A stretch of DNA of 64,000 bases from Phreatobacter stygius (GCF_005144885.1 NZ_CP039690.1:3547001-3611000); one strand, 5' to 3'. Positions 17,201 through 25,436 are shown, counted from the first letter of the stretch. Numbers and translations are program-made. Notes: a model not told the origin generated them from the letters alone.

Positions 17201-17428
17201 AAGGTGCGCATGCGCCCGGTCATGATGACCTGCGTCGCGGCCTGTGTCGGGCTGACCCCGGCGGCGCTGTCGACCGGCATCGGCAGCCAGGTGCAGAAGC
17301 CACTGGCCTATGTGGTGGTCGGCGGCGTGCTGGTCGCGCCGTTCCTGATCCTGGTCATCCTGCCGGCACTGATCGTCATGGTTTCGCGTCGCGAGAAGGC
17401 TGACGGGGACGAGAATGCGCTGGGCTGA
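14279..17428 (+). CDS. RND efflux permease, heavy-metal (CzcA/CusA) type
   Basis: A 1049-residue inner-membrane RND transporter with 12 predicted TM helices and two large periplasmic loops. TM4 carries the HME-type charged pattern D-x5-D-x6-E (GAIDFGLIVDATVIMTEN; D394, D400, E407), as in CzcA/CusA rather than the DD pair of AcrB. It exports its substrate from the periplasm by proton antiport. The CzcA-like charge pattern suggests metal cations, but substrate cannot be fixed from this alone. It is paired with the adaptor 34 bp upstream. The stop codon lies inside a 24-bp palindrome, and a TolC gene converges from the other side, so all three parts of the pump are local. Confidence 0.93.
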   Translation: MNAIVEFALKQRVLMVLAFGAMCLVGAICFMRLNIEAYPDPVPPMVNVITQGRGLSAEEIERYITIPVEGVTAGLQNLRLIRTTSVFGLSDVKLQFTYDVTYELALQRVLNQLALLPPLPNGAQPQISPMSPIGEIFRYRVVGPPDYSVTDLKTIQSWILQRRFRAIPGVVDVVGWGGKNKTYDVSIDFNKLLAYGLTLPQVMTALQNANLNVGGNTVSIGVQSGVVRGVGLISSVDDLNDTFIAAVGNSPVRIRDIATVSVGNQPRLGIAGQNNDDDVVQGIVLMRRGEQSMPTILRVQAEVERISAGGVLPPGVRIERIYDRKELIDVTTATVLHSALFGITLIFFVQWLFLGNLRCAITVAATIPFALAFAVTIMVLRGESANLLSVGAIDFGLIVDATVIMTENIFRLLAERSHQKRTHGVVEDGPTDLKRRLQTILGASNQVVTAILFSCLIIVTSFIPLFTMQGVEGYIFGPMAKTYAYALAGGLAAAFFVTPALAAFLLKGELSERETPVVRALRAAYEPLLERAVRRRGVTLLFAGGLMLVSLVAGRSLGLEFLPKLEEGNLWIRATLHPTISLEEGNTYANRIRRIVAQFPEVASVVSQQGRTDDGTEVAGFNNVEMFTPLKPREQWRPGVDKAKLVEEILAALQKEFPGVDFNFSQYLEDNVSEAASGVKGENAIKLFGNNLAEVTDYAERIRKILAGVRGIDDLAVFTVLGQPTIAITIDRVAAGRHGLSPGDINTAIRTAVGGDTPGDFFEAGSDRRFPIMVRLAPAFRQTPEAIQNLRIGVADQNGTVTQIPLGQVAAVTLVSGASTIYREQQQRYIPIRFSVRDRDLGSTISEAQGRVAGEIRLPPGMRIEWAGEFENLLAAIARLQVVVPLTLALIAFLLFASFNSLTDTLLALSVIPLAMVGGVFSLFLTGTPFGVSGAIGFIALIGVSVMEGIIVITYFNSLVAQGRERISAAVECGKVRMRPVMMTCVAACVGLTPAALSTGIGSQVQKPLAYVVVGGVLVAPFLILVILPALIVMVSRREKADGDENALG

Positions 17429-17445
17429 CGACGCGTCGTCAGCCC
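17422..17445. terminator. 24-bp perfect palindrome between convergent RND permease and TolC genes
   Basis: The sequence reads GGGCTGACGACG followed by its exact reverse complement. It covers the last codons and the stop of the permease gene and ends about 20 bp before the tolC stop. As RNA it forms a stable hairpin in either direction, so a bidirectional terminator is likely. No T run follows, so factor-independent activity is uncertain. Confidence 0.5.
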
Positions 17446-17466
17446 CGTCCTTATGGTGTCCGGAGC

Positions 17467-18951
17467 TCAGCGCGCGCTGGCCGGCCGGGCCGGGCCGGTT
17501 GGATTGCGCAGCTCGCCCCAGGCGTCGCTCCGCACGCCAAGGTCGGATTGCGGCGGCGGCGCGCCGACAGCCGGCTGCGTGACGCCGAGACGCGGCAATT
17601 CGAGCCGGCCGGTGGCCGCCAGAATGGTGTAGGACGCCACGAGCCGGTCACTTTGCGCCTGCAGCAGGCGCGCCCGCGCATTCACCGAGTCCTGCTGGGC
17701 GTTCAACAGTTCGGTCAAGGTGCGCAGGCCCGCATCGGCCTGTTTGCGGACGCCTTCGACCGTCACGTCGGCGGCGCGAACCTCGGCCGTCGCCGCCCGG
17801 ATCGTGAAGGTCGCATTGTCGAGCGCGGCATGGCCGGCAAAGGCCACCGAACGCGACTGCACGCGAGCGCTGTCGAGCTGCATCTGCGCCTGTCCGAGCA
17901 GTTCGCGGGCCTGGCGCACCTGCGCTTCCGGAGCGCCGCCGGCATAGAGCGGCACCGTCAGCCGGCCGACCACTTGGGCGCTGTCCGTGCGCAGCGTGCT
18001 GACATCGATGCCGATGTCGCGCGCCACCTGGGCCTGCATGCTGAGCTGGGGCAGCATCTGGCCTTGTGCGACCCGAATGGCCGATTCCGCTGACTTCACC
18101 GACGAGATCGCCGCCAGCACCGCTGGGTTGTCCTGGCCGGCAATGTCGCGCGAGGCGTCGCGCGACCGCGGGATCAGCCGGTCCACGGCGCTGGCCGGCG
18201 CGAGCCGTGCGGCTGGCGGCGCGCCGACGATCCTGAGGAAGCGGTCGCGGGCGATCGACAGGTCGGTCTCGGTCGAACTCAGGTCGGCGAGACCCCGGCT
18301 CAGCCGCGCTTCGGCCTGGGCGACGTCGGTCGGGGTCGCCACGCCGGAGGCGAGCCGCGTCCGGGTGGTGGTCAAGGTCTCGGTGAGAAAGCCGACATTG
18401 CGCCGCTGCACTTCGACCAGCGCCTGGCCGGTCGCCACGGCCAGATAGGTGGTGGCGACGTCGAGCAGGACCGCCTGTTCGATGGCGCGCATCTGCTCGC
18501 GCTGGGTGCCGACCTGCGCCTGCGCCTGCAGCACCGAATTCTGGGTGCGCCAGCCATCGAACAGGGTTTGCGTCGCGGTCAGCGCCACGCCGCGCTGATA
18601 GAAAGTGCCGCTCTGGTAAGAACTGGTCGGTGTGCCCGACAACAGCGAGCGGGCCGACAATACGCCGGCATAGGCGGTTGCGCTGACCTGCGGCAGAAGG
18701 CCGGCGCGGGCCTGGGGAATGGCTTCCTGGGTCGCCCGCACCGAAGCGCGTTGCGCGAGAATATCGGGGTTGGACCGAAACGCGCGCTGGAACGCGGCGG
18801 CCAGTGTCGCCACGGTTTCGGCATGCGCACGTTGCTGTGCCGGCCGGCCGGGACGCGCCGGTTCGGCCAGGACAGGGGCAACCGCCATCATCGTCGCGGC
18901 GGTCGCGGCGATCAGGCGGCAGCCGATGTTCATGGTCGCGTGGCGTGACAT
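17467..18951 (-). CDS. TolC family outer-membrane channel
   Basis: A protein of about 494 residues with a signal peptide (from the ATG at 18951; TMMAVAPVLAEP cleavage region) and two repeats of the OEP domain made of long amphipathic helices. Recognisable pieces are AFRSNPDILAQRASVRATQE, QTLFDGWRTQNSV and LNAQQDSVNARARLLQAQSD, all typical of TolC of type I secretion and RND pumps. It lies convergent to the RND adaptor/permease genes, suggesting a tripartite pump although it is separately transcribed. A longer frame to 19041 exists, but the extra 30 residues do not look like part of a signal peptide. Confidence 0.92.
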   Translation of the reverse strand: MSRHATMNIGCRLIAATAATMMAVAPVLAEPARPGRPAQQRAHAETVATLAAAFQRAFRSNPDILAQRASVRATQEAIPQARAGLLPQVSATAYAGVLSARSLLSGTPTSSYQSGTFYQRGVALTATQTLFDGWRTQNSVLQAQAQVGTQREQMRAIEQAVLLDVATTYLAVATGQALVEVQRRNVGFLTETLTTTRTRLASGVATPTDVAQAEARLSRGLADLSSTETDLSIARDRFLRIVGAPPAARLAPASAVDRLIPRSRDASRDIAGQDNPAVLAAISSVKSAESAIRVAQGQMLPQLSMQAQVARDIGIDVSTLRTDSAQVVGRLTVPLYAGGAPEAQVRQARELLGQAQMQLDSARVQSRSVAFAGHAALDNATFTIRAATAEVRAADVTVEGVRKQADAGLRTLTELLNAQQDSVNARARLLQAQSDRLVASYTILAATGRLELPRLGVTQPAVGAPPPQSDLGVRSDAWGELRNPTGPARPASAR

Positions 18952-19213
18952 TCCAGGTTCCGCACCACGCTTCGGCGAGGCTCGGCCCGCCCTGGCGGGA
19001 TTGCCGCGCCGCGCATTGGTTGACGACGGGTCGGCCGGCATTTGCTAATGACGTCGCGGCGATGGCTGGCCGCCGATCAGCCGCGCCGGCGCCGATCCCG
19101 TGGCACCGATGTGAAACCGGGCCGCAACCGGCTGACGGGAGTGTGATGTGGCATATCGATCGTCTTTGGACACCGCCACGGATCGGCCATAACTCATCGC
19201 GAAAAGGCACGTC

Positions 19214-19492
19214 ATGGCACGCTTCTTCTTCAATCGCCGTGGGGCGGACCCCGAGATCGCCGATGCCTCGCGGCGGCTGACCCTGGCCGTTCGTGACATT
19301 TTAGCACTGGGACCTGACGACGGGGTTACAGTCAGCGAGATCGCCTGTTCGCATCCCGAGTGCGGCGACGCCGAGACGGTCATCCTGATCATGCGGCTCG
19401 GCCGCCGGACCGAGGCGGTCAAGGTCTTGAAGGCCATGCGGCTGGTGACCGACGACGAGTTGCGCGCGGCGCTGGTGGATGCGGTGACGTGA
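19214..19492 (+). CDS. Small conserved hypothetical protein (92 residues)
   Basis: A short soluble protein with the block GPDDGVTVSEIACSHPECGDAETV (quoted in part: DDGVTVSEIACSHPECGDAE) and a following LRLGRRTEAVKV. This resembles a family of small alphaproteobacterial proteins of unknown function with a V-T-V-x-E-x-x-C-x-x-P-x-C pattern. Two cysteines seven residues apart could bind a metal or form a disulfide. There is no signal peptide. The ATG at 19214 is preceded by an AAAAGG stretch. It ends just before the ABC transporter gene (19605) and may share its transcript. Confidence 0.65.
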   Translation: MARFFFNRRGADPEIADASRRLTLAVRDILALGPDDGVTVSEIACSHPECGDAETVILIMRLGRRTEAVKVLKAMRLVTDDELRAALVDAVT

Positions 19493-19604
19493 TTTCTGCT
19501 CTTTCTTTCGTGGCCCGCGCGTGGTCCTGTGCGGGCTCAGGCGCCACCGCGCTGAATCATCCGACAATCCATCGTCATTTCCTCATCTGTTACTGAGGTT
19601 CTCC

Positions 19605-21704
19605 ATGCTTCCCATCGCCGCCGTAGCAGGCATTGCCGGTATCGCGCTCGGAGGCGCCTGGTCCTCGGGCGCGCTCGCCGTGCCGCCCTATGTCTTCTTG
19701 CTCACGCTGGTCGCGGCGGCGGTCAGCTATTTCGGCCGATCGGCCGGAACCCTGATCCGCGCGATCATTGGCTTCCTGGTGGTCTGGCACCTGGCCGCGG
19801 TGGCGATCCTGGTCGTCAACCAGCTCGGCCTGCTCCGGCCCGAGCTCGGGCCCTATCTGCCGACCTCGGCCAGCGTTCTCCTGTCGGTGATCTTCGCGGT
19901 GGTGGTGTTCGGCCTGAGTTTCCTTGGTACCATCCGGCAGATCACCAGGCTGGCCGATCCCTATTTCGAGGCGCGCGACAAGGGGGTGGTGGCGCTGCCC
20001 TTCGGGCTCAGGATCTCCTTGCAGGAACGCTACATCGCGCACGGGCTGCTGTTCGTTCTGCTGACCATCAATATCGCCCAGGTGCTGGCGACCGTCCTGC
20101 TGAACCAATGGAACAACCGCTTCTATACCGCTCTGCAGGAGCGTGCCGAGGCGACCTTCTGGATCGAGCTGCGCTTCTTCACCATCGTCGCCTTCCTGTG
20201 GGTCGTCCTGGCGGTCTACGAGCTCTACCTGACGCAATATACCCAGATACGCTGGCGTCGCTGGTTGACCGGCCAGCTCACCGAGCATTGGCTGACCGGC
20301 GGCGTCCATTACCGCATGCGCCTGACCGGATCGCAGACCGACAACCCCGACCAGCGCATCGCCGAAGACGTCCGGATGTTCACCTCGACGACGCTCGAAC
20401 TGATGATCCGCTTCTTCTCGGCGGTGCTGACGCTTTATTCCTTCGTGCTGATCCTGTGGGGCCTGTCGACCAATTTCAAATACCAGGTCGCCGGCTTCAA
20501 TCTCGAATCGGTCCCCGGCTATCTGGTCTGGGCGGCCCTCATCTTCGCGGTGATCGGCACAGTCTTCGCCCATCTCATCGGCCGCGCGCTGATCCTGATC
20601 AACTTCCAGCGCCAGCGTTATGAAGCCGATTTCCGCTTCAGCCTGGTCCGGGTGCGCGAGAACGACGAACAGATCGCGCTCTTGAAAGGCGAGGATGCCG
20701 AACGTGCCGGGCTCGCCCGCCGGTTTGGCAACATCGTGTCGAACTGGTTCGACTATATGCGCTACACCAAGCGGCTGACCTGGTTCACCGCCTTCCTGAA
20801 CCAGACGTCGATCATTTTCCCCTATGTCATCCTGGCGCCGGCCTATTTCTCCGGTGCCGTCCAGCTTGGCGCCCTGACGCAGACCGCCGGCGCCTTCGGC
20901 CGGGTCGAGAACGCGCTGTCGCTGTTCACCAATCTCTACGGATCGCTTGCCGACTATAAGTCGGTGATCGATCGCTTGACCGGCTTCAACCGGACCGCCG
21001 CGGCGGTTCAGGTGCCGCCGACGCCGGCCATCGCCACCCAGACCGCCGGCGAAGCGCTCACCCTCACCGATCTGGCGGTGACCTTGCCTGATGGCAAACC
21101 GGTGGTGACCGCGCCGAGCCTGACGGTTTCGCGCGGTGACCGGGTGCTGGTCACCGGCCCGTCCGGGTCGGGCAAATCGACCCTGTTCCGGGCACTCGCC
21201 GGCATTTGGCCGCATGGCTCAGGCTCGGTCACCGTGCCATCAGGTGCGTCGCTCATGCTGCTGCCGCAACGGCCCTATTTCCCGGTTGGAACGCTGCGCG
21301 ACGCGGTCAGCTATCCGGCCGGGCGCGGCGACTATTCGGATGCCGATATCGTCAAGGCGCTGGAAGCGGTGAAGCTGCCGGGACTCGCCGGGCGTCTCGA
21401 CGAGGAGGCGTCCTGGCACATGATCCTGTCGGGTGGCGAGCAGCAGCGCCTTGCCATGGCGCGCGCGCTCTTGTGCAAGCCGGACTGGCTGTTCCTCGAC
21501 GAGGCGACGGCGGCGATCGACGAGGCGGGCGAAGCGGCGCTCTACAACACCATCAGGGAATGGCTGCCGGACACCACGCTGGTCTCGATCGGCCACCGCT
21601 CGACGCTTGCCAATTTCCACGATCGGCGGGTCCACCTGTCGCCCGGCGACAACGGTATCCATGTCGCCGCCGACGCTCCGCTCATGCTGATGGCCAAGGC
21701 CTGA
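19605..21704 (+). CDS. SbmA/BacA-like ABC transporter, fused permease and ATPase
   Basis: A 699-residue half-transporter. The N-terminal part has about eight hydrophobic segments and the SbmA_BacA/ABC_membrane_2 pattern (LNQWNNRFYTALQ, NPDQRIAEDVR, RFSLVRVREN, YKSVIDRLTGF). The C-terminal part is an ABC ATPase with Walker A GPSGSGKST (about 517-525), signature LSGGEQQRLAMARAL (about 608) and Walker B LFLDEATAAID. Unlike SbmA/BacA itself it carries its own ATPase, like YddA and mycobacterial BacA. Possible cargoes are peptides, vitamin B12 or very-long-chain fatty acyl compounds. I chose the ATG at 19605 with a TGAGG ribosome site. Confidence 0.92.
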   Translation: MLPIAAVAGIAGIALGGAWSSGALAVPPYVFLLTLVAAAVSYFGRSAGTLIRAIIGFLVVWHLAAVAILVVNQLGLLRPELGPYLPTSASVLLSVIFAVVVFGLSFLGTIRQITRLADPYFEARDKGVVALPFGLRISLQERYIAHGLLFVLLTINIAQVLATVLLNQWNNRFYTALQERAEATFWIELRFFTIVAFLWVVLAVYELYLTQYTQIRWRRWLTGQLTEHWLTGGVHYRMRLTGSQTDNPDQRIAEDVRMFTSTTLELMIRFFSAVLTLYSFVLILWGLSTNFKYQVAGFNLESVPGYLVWAALIFAVIGTVFAHLIGRALILINFQRQRYEADFRFSLVRVRENDEQIALLKGEDAERAGLARRFGNIVSNWFDYMRYTKRLTWFTAFLNQTSIIFPYVILAPAYFSGAVQLGALTQTAGAFGRVENALSLFTNLYGSLADYKSVIDRLTGFNRTAAAVQVPPTPAIATQTAGEALTLTDLAVTLPDGKPVVTAPSLTVSRGDRVLVTGPSGSGKSTLFRALAGIWPHGSGSVTVPSGASLMLLPQRPYFPVGTLRDAVSYPAGRGDYSDADIVKALEAVKLPGLAGRLDEEASWHMILSGGEQQRLAMARALLCKPDWLFLDEATAAIDEAGEAALYNTIREWLPDTTLVSIGHRSTLANFHDRRVHLSPGDNGIHVAADAPLMLMAKA

Positions 21705-21736
21705 GGAACTCGGGCGGTGCCGGTTGGCACGACAAC

Positions 21737-21760
21737 GCCCGGGCTTCAGAACGCCCGGGC
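21737..21760. terminator. Putative bidirectional terminator hairpin
   Basis: Two copies of the self-complementary octamer GCCCGGGC (21737-21744 and 21753-21760) are separated by 8 nt and can pair as an 8-bp stem. It sits between the convergent ABC transporter and META-domain genes, and the right arm overlaps the last codons of the META gene. No T run is present. Confidence 0.4.
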
Positions 21761-22219
21761 AAAGGTGACCGTGCCGCGCCGGCCGGTGAAGGTCATGCCG
21801 CGCTGGCCTGCCGGGCGCCAATGGGTGGCGCCCTGGATGGCCCAGAAGATCGCGCGTTCCTGACGATCGATCTCGCCGCCGCAACGCCGCTCGATGAAAT
21901 TGAGCGGCCCGAAGCGGATATCGTTCACGCCACGGCGATAGTCGGCATTGACCGGATTACAGCCGCCGAAGCCGGTCATGCGGGAATTTGCGGTGAAGGT
22001 GAAGCTTGGCCTGTCCACGGCGGCCGGCCTGATGCCGTTGATCGAGACCACGGCCAGTCGCTCGCCGGCGGGGAACCGCATATAGGCCTCGACCTCGGCG
22101 CGGGTCGGCGGCCGTGGCCGCGGCGGCTCGCGGCGCGAACGCTGGGCTTCGGCGGTCGCGGTCAAGCCGATGAGCGCGAGGACGGCAATGACGGAGATCG
22201 TGCGGGACTGTTGGTGCAT
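21746..22219 (-). CDS. Exported META-domain (HslJ-like) protein
   Basis: A 157-residue protein with a clear N-terminal signal peptide (TISVIAVLALIGLTATAEAQ), an Arg/Pro-rich linker and a META domain. The domain shows VSINGIRP, PSFTFTANSRMTGFGGCN and the NADYRRG region, matching the W/x-NG ... GCN-x-Y pattern of the family. META-domain proteins (HslJ) are periplasmic or outer-membrane-linked and associated with novobiocin or heat response in E. coli. No catalytic function is known. There are two Cys (GGCN and RRCGG), which could form a disulfide. Confidence 0.82.
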   Translation of the reverse strand: MHQQSRTISVIAVLALIGLTATAEAQRSRREPPRPRPPTRAEVEAYMRFPAGERLAVVSINGIRPAAVDRPSFTFTANSRMTGFGGCNPVNADYRRGVNDIRFGPLNFIERRCGGEIDRQERAIFWAIQGATHWRPAGQRGMTFTGRRGTVTFARAF

Positions 22220-22265
22220 TCGCCCCGTTTAGGCCAACGGCGGGCCGATGATCAAGATCGGCCGC

Positions 22266-23723
22266 TCAGGCGTGCAGGCGGGCCGGCTCCGGCATCGGCT
22301 GGTCGGCGGTTTCGCCATCCTTGGCCCAGCTCTCGCGCTTGCGGTAGATCGTCGAGGGGCTGATTTCCAGGGCGGCCGCCGCGCGCGACAGATTGCCGTC
22401 GAAGGCGGCGAGCGCTTCCTCGATGATGCGCCGCTCCTGAACCGAGAACGGCTCGACCGCCGGCACCTGCGCCGGATCCGCCGCGACCGGCGGTTCATCG
22501 GGCCGGATTTCGGCCGACCCGTGCGCCAGGGCCAGCGGCAGCATTGGCGCGCTGACCTGGTTGCCGTCATGCATCACGACGAGCCGGCGAATGACGTTCT
22601 GCAACTGGCGGACGTTGCCCGGCCAGCCGAAGCCGGCGACGATCTGGGCGGCGGCCGGGTCGAAGCCGTCGAAATGCCGGCCCTCCTCGGCCGCGAAACG
22701 CACCAGGAAGGCACGCGCCAGCATCATCACGTCCTCACCGCGCTGCCGGAGCGGCGGCAGATGCAGCGGCAAGACGCACAGACGGTAATAGAGATCTTCG
22801 CGAAACCGCCCGGCAACGACCTGGGCCAGCGGATCACGATTGGTCGCGCAGACGAACCGGACATCGACCCGGCGCATGCGGGTGTCGCCGACGCGGCGCA
22901 CCTCGCCGGTCTGGATGAAGCGCAACAGCTTGGTCTGCAACGCCAGGTCCATCTCGCAGATCTCGTCGAGGAACAGCGTGCCGCCGTCGGCGAGTTCGGC
23001 GGCGCCGACGCGGTCGTCGATGGCGCCGGTAAAAGCGCCTTTGACGTGGCCGAAAATCTCGCTTTCGATGAGGTCCTTGGGGATGGCGCCGCAATTCAGC
23101 GCGATGAACCGGTTGGCCGGTCGGCCCGAGCGGCGATGGATCGCCTGGGCGGTCACTTCCTTGCCGGTGCCGCTTTCGCCGGTGACGAAAACCGGCGCCC
23201 TGGACGGCGCGATCCGCCGGATCTGGTCATAGACCGCGAGCATGGCCGGGGACTTGCCGATGAAGCCTTCGAAATCCTGGCTGGCCTCGTCGGGCCGGTC
23301 GGCCTGGGCCGGCGACCTGGCCTGCGGCCCGAGCTGCGACATCAGCCGCCGGACCATCTCGGCCGGTGCGATCGGCTTGATCAGCATGTCGCAGGCGCCC
23401 GCCCGCATCGCTTCGACCGCGACCGACAGCGAGCCGCGCGCGCTCACCGCGATGATCGGTCCTTCGTAGCCGCCGTAACGCAGCGCTTCGATGACGTCGG
23501 GCGATGCAGCCTCGCCCTTGTCGAGGCAGGCGATGACGGCGGCCGGTGTCATCCGGTCGAACGCCGCCAGGGCCTGGTCGCTGTCAGCCGCCTCGGTCGT
23601 GAGGGCTACACCCTTCAGGCTCTGGGCAAGGATGCGCCGCGACGTCGGATCGGCGTCGACCACCAGAACGCTACGCGAACAGGACTGCGATTCAGGCTCC
23701 TGCGAGCCCATGTCATGCCTCAT
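22266..23723 (-). CDS. NtrC-family sigma-54-dependent response regulator
   Basis: A 485-residue three-domain activator. The receiver domain (about 18-125) has a first acidic cluster reading VVDADP rather than VVDDDP, a candidate phosphoacceptor D68, and Lys 116. The AAA+ domain (about 150-390) has Walker A GESGTGKE (182-189), the GAFTGA sigma-54 contact loop intact (229-234) and FLDEICEM. The C-terminus is a Fis-type HTH (LSRAAAALEISPSTIYRKRE). It should open sigma-54 promoters. No sensor kinase gene is adjacent, so it is an orphan. I chose the ATG at 23723 with GAGGGG upstream. The Spy/CpxP-like gene lies upstream on the same strand. Confidence 0.92.
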   Translation of the reverse strand: MRHDMGSQEPESQSCSRSVLVVDADPTSRRILAQSLKGVALTTEAADSDQALAAFDRMTPAAVIACLDKGEAASPDVIEALRYGGYEGPIIAVSARGSLSVAVEAMRAGACDMLIKPIAPAEMVRRLMSQLGPQARSPAQADRPDEASQDFEGFIGKSPAMLAVYDQIRRIAPSRAPVFVTGESGTGKEVTAQAIHRRSGRPANRFIALNCGAIPKDLIESEIFGHVKGAFTGAIDDRVGAAELADGGTLFLDEICEMDLALQTKLLRFIQTGEVRRVGDTRMRRVDVRFVCATNRDPLAQVVAGRFREDLYYRLCVLPLHLPPLRQRGEDVMMLARAFLVRFAAEEGRHFDGFDPAAAQIVAGFGWPGNVRQLQNVIRRLVVMHDGNQVSAPMLPLALAHGSAEIRPDEPPVAADPAQVPAVEPFSVQERRIIEEALAAFDGNLSRAAAALEISPSTIYRKRESWAKDGETADQPMPEPARLHA

Positions 23724-23865
23724 GGCCGGGCGACCCCTCACACCAACCGGGACGGATTTGTCACCGCCACTGTGGCGTGAACAGGGTAAACGGACCGTTG
23801 CCAAGATCGATCAAACCGTCTCGATCGGCGAAAAGACGGAGATCCGGCGGAGCGCTGAAATGCAA

Positions 23866-23888
23866 CGGGCCCGCACAAGGCGGGCCCG
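23866..23888 (-). terminator. Hairpin downstream of the Spy/CpxP-like gene
   Basis: A perfect 9-bp stem, CGGGCCCGC / GCGGGCCCG, with a 5-nt loop lies about 25 nt beyond the stop of the Spy-like gene. On the minus strand it is followed by TTGCATTT. It probably ends that transcript before the NtrC-family gene starts at 23723. Confidence 0.55.
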
Positions 23889-23913
23889 CTGTCTGATGCT
23901 TCGTGGCTGAAGG

Positions 23914-24468
23914 CTACTGGCGGTTTTCGCCGCGCTGCCAGCGCCGCGGACCATGGTCCATGCCGCCGCCCATCATGCCGCGGCCGCGGCTCAGAATGGC
24001 GTCGGCCCGGCGCTTCTGGTTGGCGTCGAGCGAGGCGTAGAGCGGCTGCGCCGCGTCGGCGAGCTTCTTCATCGATGCGGCGCTCTCGGCCATGCGTTCG
24101 GCGCCGGCGCGCAGGCGCTGGATCGGATCGAGCTGGGCAGCGTTCGGGTTGCTGCGCATCTCGCGCCATTGCTGCATGCGCTGGGCGCGCAGCGTTCCAG
24201 CCTCGCGCAGCGCCGCCTCGACCGGCGGCCAGAGCCGCTCCTGCTCGGCATTGAGCCGGAGCAGGGCCTTCAGGCTGGCGATGCGGGCATCGAGAAAGGC
24301 GGCGCGATCATCCGGGCTCATCTGCGCCCAGCGGCCGCGCTCCGGCGCTGAACCTTGCGGCCCGGGGCTGGACTGAGCCGGCCCGGGCTGCGGCGCCGGG
24401 GCCTGCGCGAAAGCGGGGGCCGCCGTCACCATGGTCGCCAGGACGCCTGCGACAACGATCTTGTTCAT
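23914..24468 (-). CDS. Spy/CpxP (LTXXQ-motif)-like periplasmic protein
   Basis: A 184-residue exported protein. It has a signal peptide (MNKIVVAGVLATMVTAAPAF), a Pro/Gln-rich linker, then a helical domain containing RIASLKALLRLNAEQERLW and LYASLDANQKRRADAIL. The pair of L-x-x-x-Q helices is the LTxxQ pattern of Spy/CpxP proteins. These act as periplasmic chaperones or envelope-stress modulators and, in related families, as metal sensors. The C-terminus is Met/Gly/His-rich (RGMMGGGMDHGPRRW), which could bind copper or another metal. The start at 24468 has an AGGAG ribosome site 6 nt upstream. It sits just upstream of a sigma-54 activator gene. Confidence 0.8.
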   Translation of the reverse strand: MNKIVVAGVLATMVTAAPAFAQAPAPQPGPAQSSPGPQGSAPERGRWAQMSPDDRAAFLDARIASLKALLRLNAEQERLWPPVEAALREAGTLRAQRMQQWREMRSNPNAAQLDPIQRLRAGAERMAESAASMKKLADAAQPLYASLDANQKRRADAILSRGRGMMGGGMDHGPRRWQRGENRQ

Positions 24469-24605
24469 CGGATTTCTCCTCGAGCGCCACCCCCGCAGCA
24501 ATGTCGCCATCATAGGGCTGAACCGCCCCGGCCCCGAGTTAAACTTCGTTCATGTGCGGCCGCGCTGCCGCCCCGCTCGGGCCGGGCCAGGCGTCGGCTG
24601 GTCGA

Positions 24606-25436
24606 TCAGGCCTTCGGCTTGGGCTTGAATTGCTCGAACAGTTGCTCGAGCTGCGCCAATTGCTGGTCCTGCATGTCGCGGCCGCTCTGGAACATCCGTC
24701 CCATGGTCGCGGTCCAGGTGTCGGCGGCCTGCTGGCCAAGCGTGCGCGGTCCCGACGATTCGGATGGAGCGGCCGCCGGGTTCATCGAACCGTTGAGCAG
24801 CGGGTTGGCCGCCTGCATTTGCCGGGCGAGCTCCATCAACTGGTCGAGGCCGGGCAATCCGGACCCCGGCTGCTGCGGCTTGCCGCCCATCATGTTGCCG
24901 ATGGCATTGGTGAACACGCCAACCATGCCGCTCACCGGATCCGATGCGGTCTTGGCCATCCCGGGCATCATCTGGCCGAGCGTCGTGGCCAGGATCGAGC
25001 CGAGCGGGTTCTGGCCGTTCATGGCGCCTTTCAGCAGCCCGCCCATGAGCATGGATGCCATCACCGGCATGACCTGTTTCATCACCTCCTGGCCGACGCC
25101 GCTGACGGCGGCCGCCTGCTGGGCGATGGCCTGGGTGAGGGCGGGCGATCCGAACAGCTTGCCGAGCACGTCCTGGCCGGCGCTCATCATGCCGGGTGCG
25201 GCGGCCATCGGATTGTCGAACATCTGCGCGTAGTTCGGCCCGCTGGTGAACAGGCTGAACAGGTCGGCCATGCCGGTCGGCGACTGGGTCGCCCGGTTCA
25301 TGCCCATGGTGAAGGCCGGTAGCAGCGCGGCCATGGCGGTCTGGGCCTGGTCCGGCGACCAGCCGAATTGCTTGGCGATGGCGTCGAAGCTCTGATTGCC
25401 CTGCGCCTGAGCCAGGATGTCGGCGAGATTGAACAT
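24606..25436 (-). CDS. DUF937 domain protein
   Basis: A 276-residue Met/Gln/Gly-rich protein. The N-terminal region (MFNLADILAQAQGNQSFDAIAKQFGWSPD, quoted in part: IAKQFGWSPDQAQTAM) matches the DUF937/YidB-like family: a helical domain of unknown function with paired short helices and many small residues. The middle is low in charge and rich in M, G and A (VMASMLMGGLLKGAMNG), and the C-terminus is a charged helix ending EQFKPKPKA. There is no signal peptide. I chose the ATG at 25436 with GGGGGAA upstream. No function is established for this family. Confidence 0.8.
   Translation of the reverse strand: MFNLADILAQAQGNQSFDAIAKQFGWSPDQAQTAMAALLPAFTMGMNRATQSPTGMADLFSLFTSGPNYAQMFDNPMAAAPGMMSAGQDVLGKLFGSPALTQAIAQQAAAVSGVGQEVMKQVMPVMASMLMGGLLKGAMNGQNPLGSILATTLGQMMPGMAKTASDPVSGMVGVFTNAIGNMMGGKPQQPGSGLPGLDQLMELARQMQAANPLLNGSMNPAAAPSESSGPRTLGQQAADTWTATMGRMFQSGRDMQDQQLAQLEQLFEQFKPKPKA

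Noticed and set aside
21725-21740. TGGCAC near the ABC transporter end as a sigma-54 site
   Set aside because: The -12 GC doublet at the needed spacing is not followed by the consensus, and the site lies between convergent genes.
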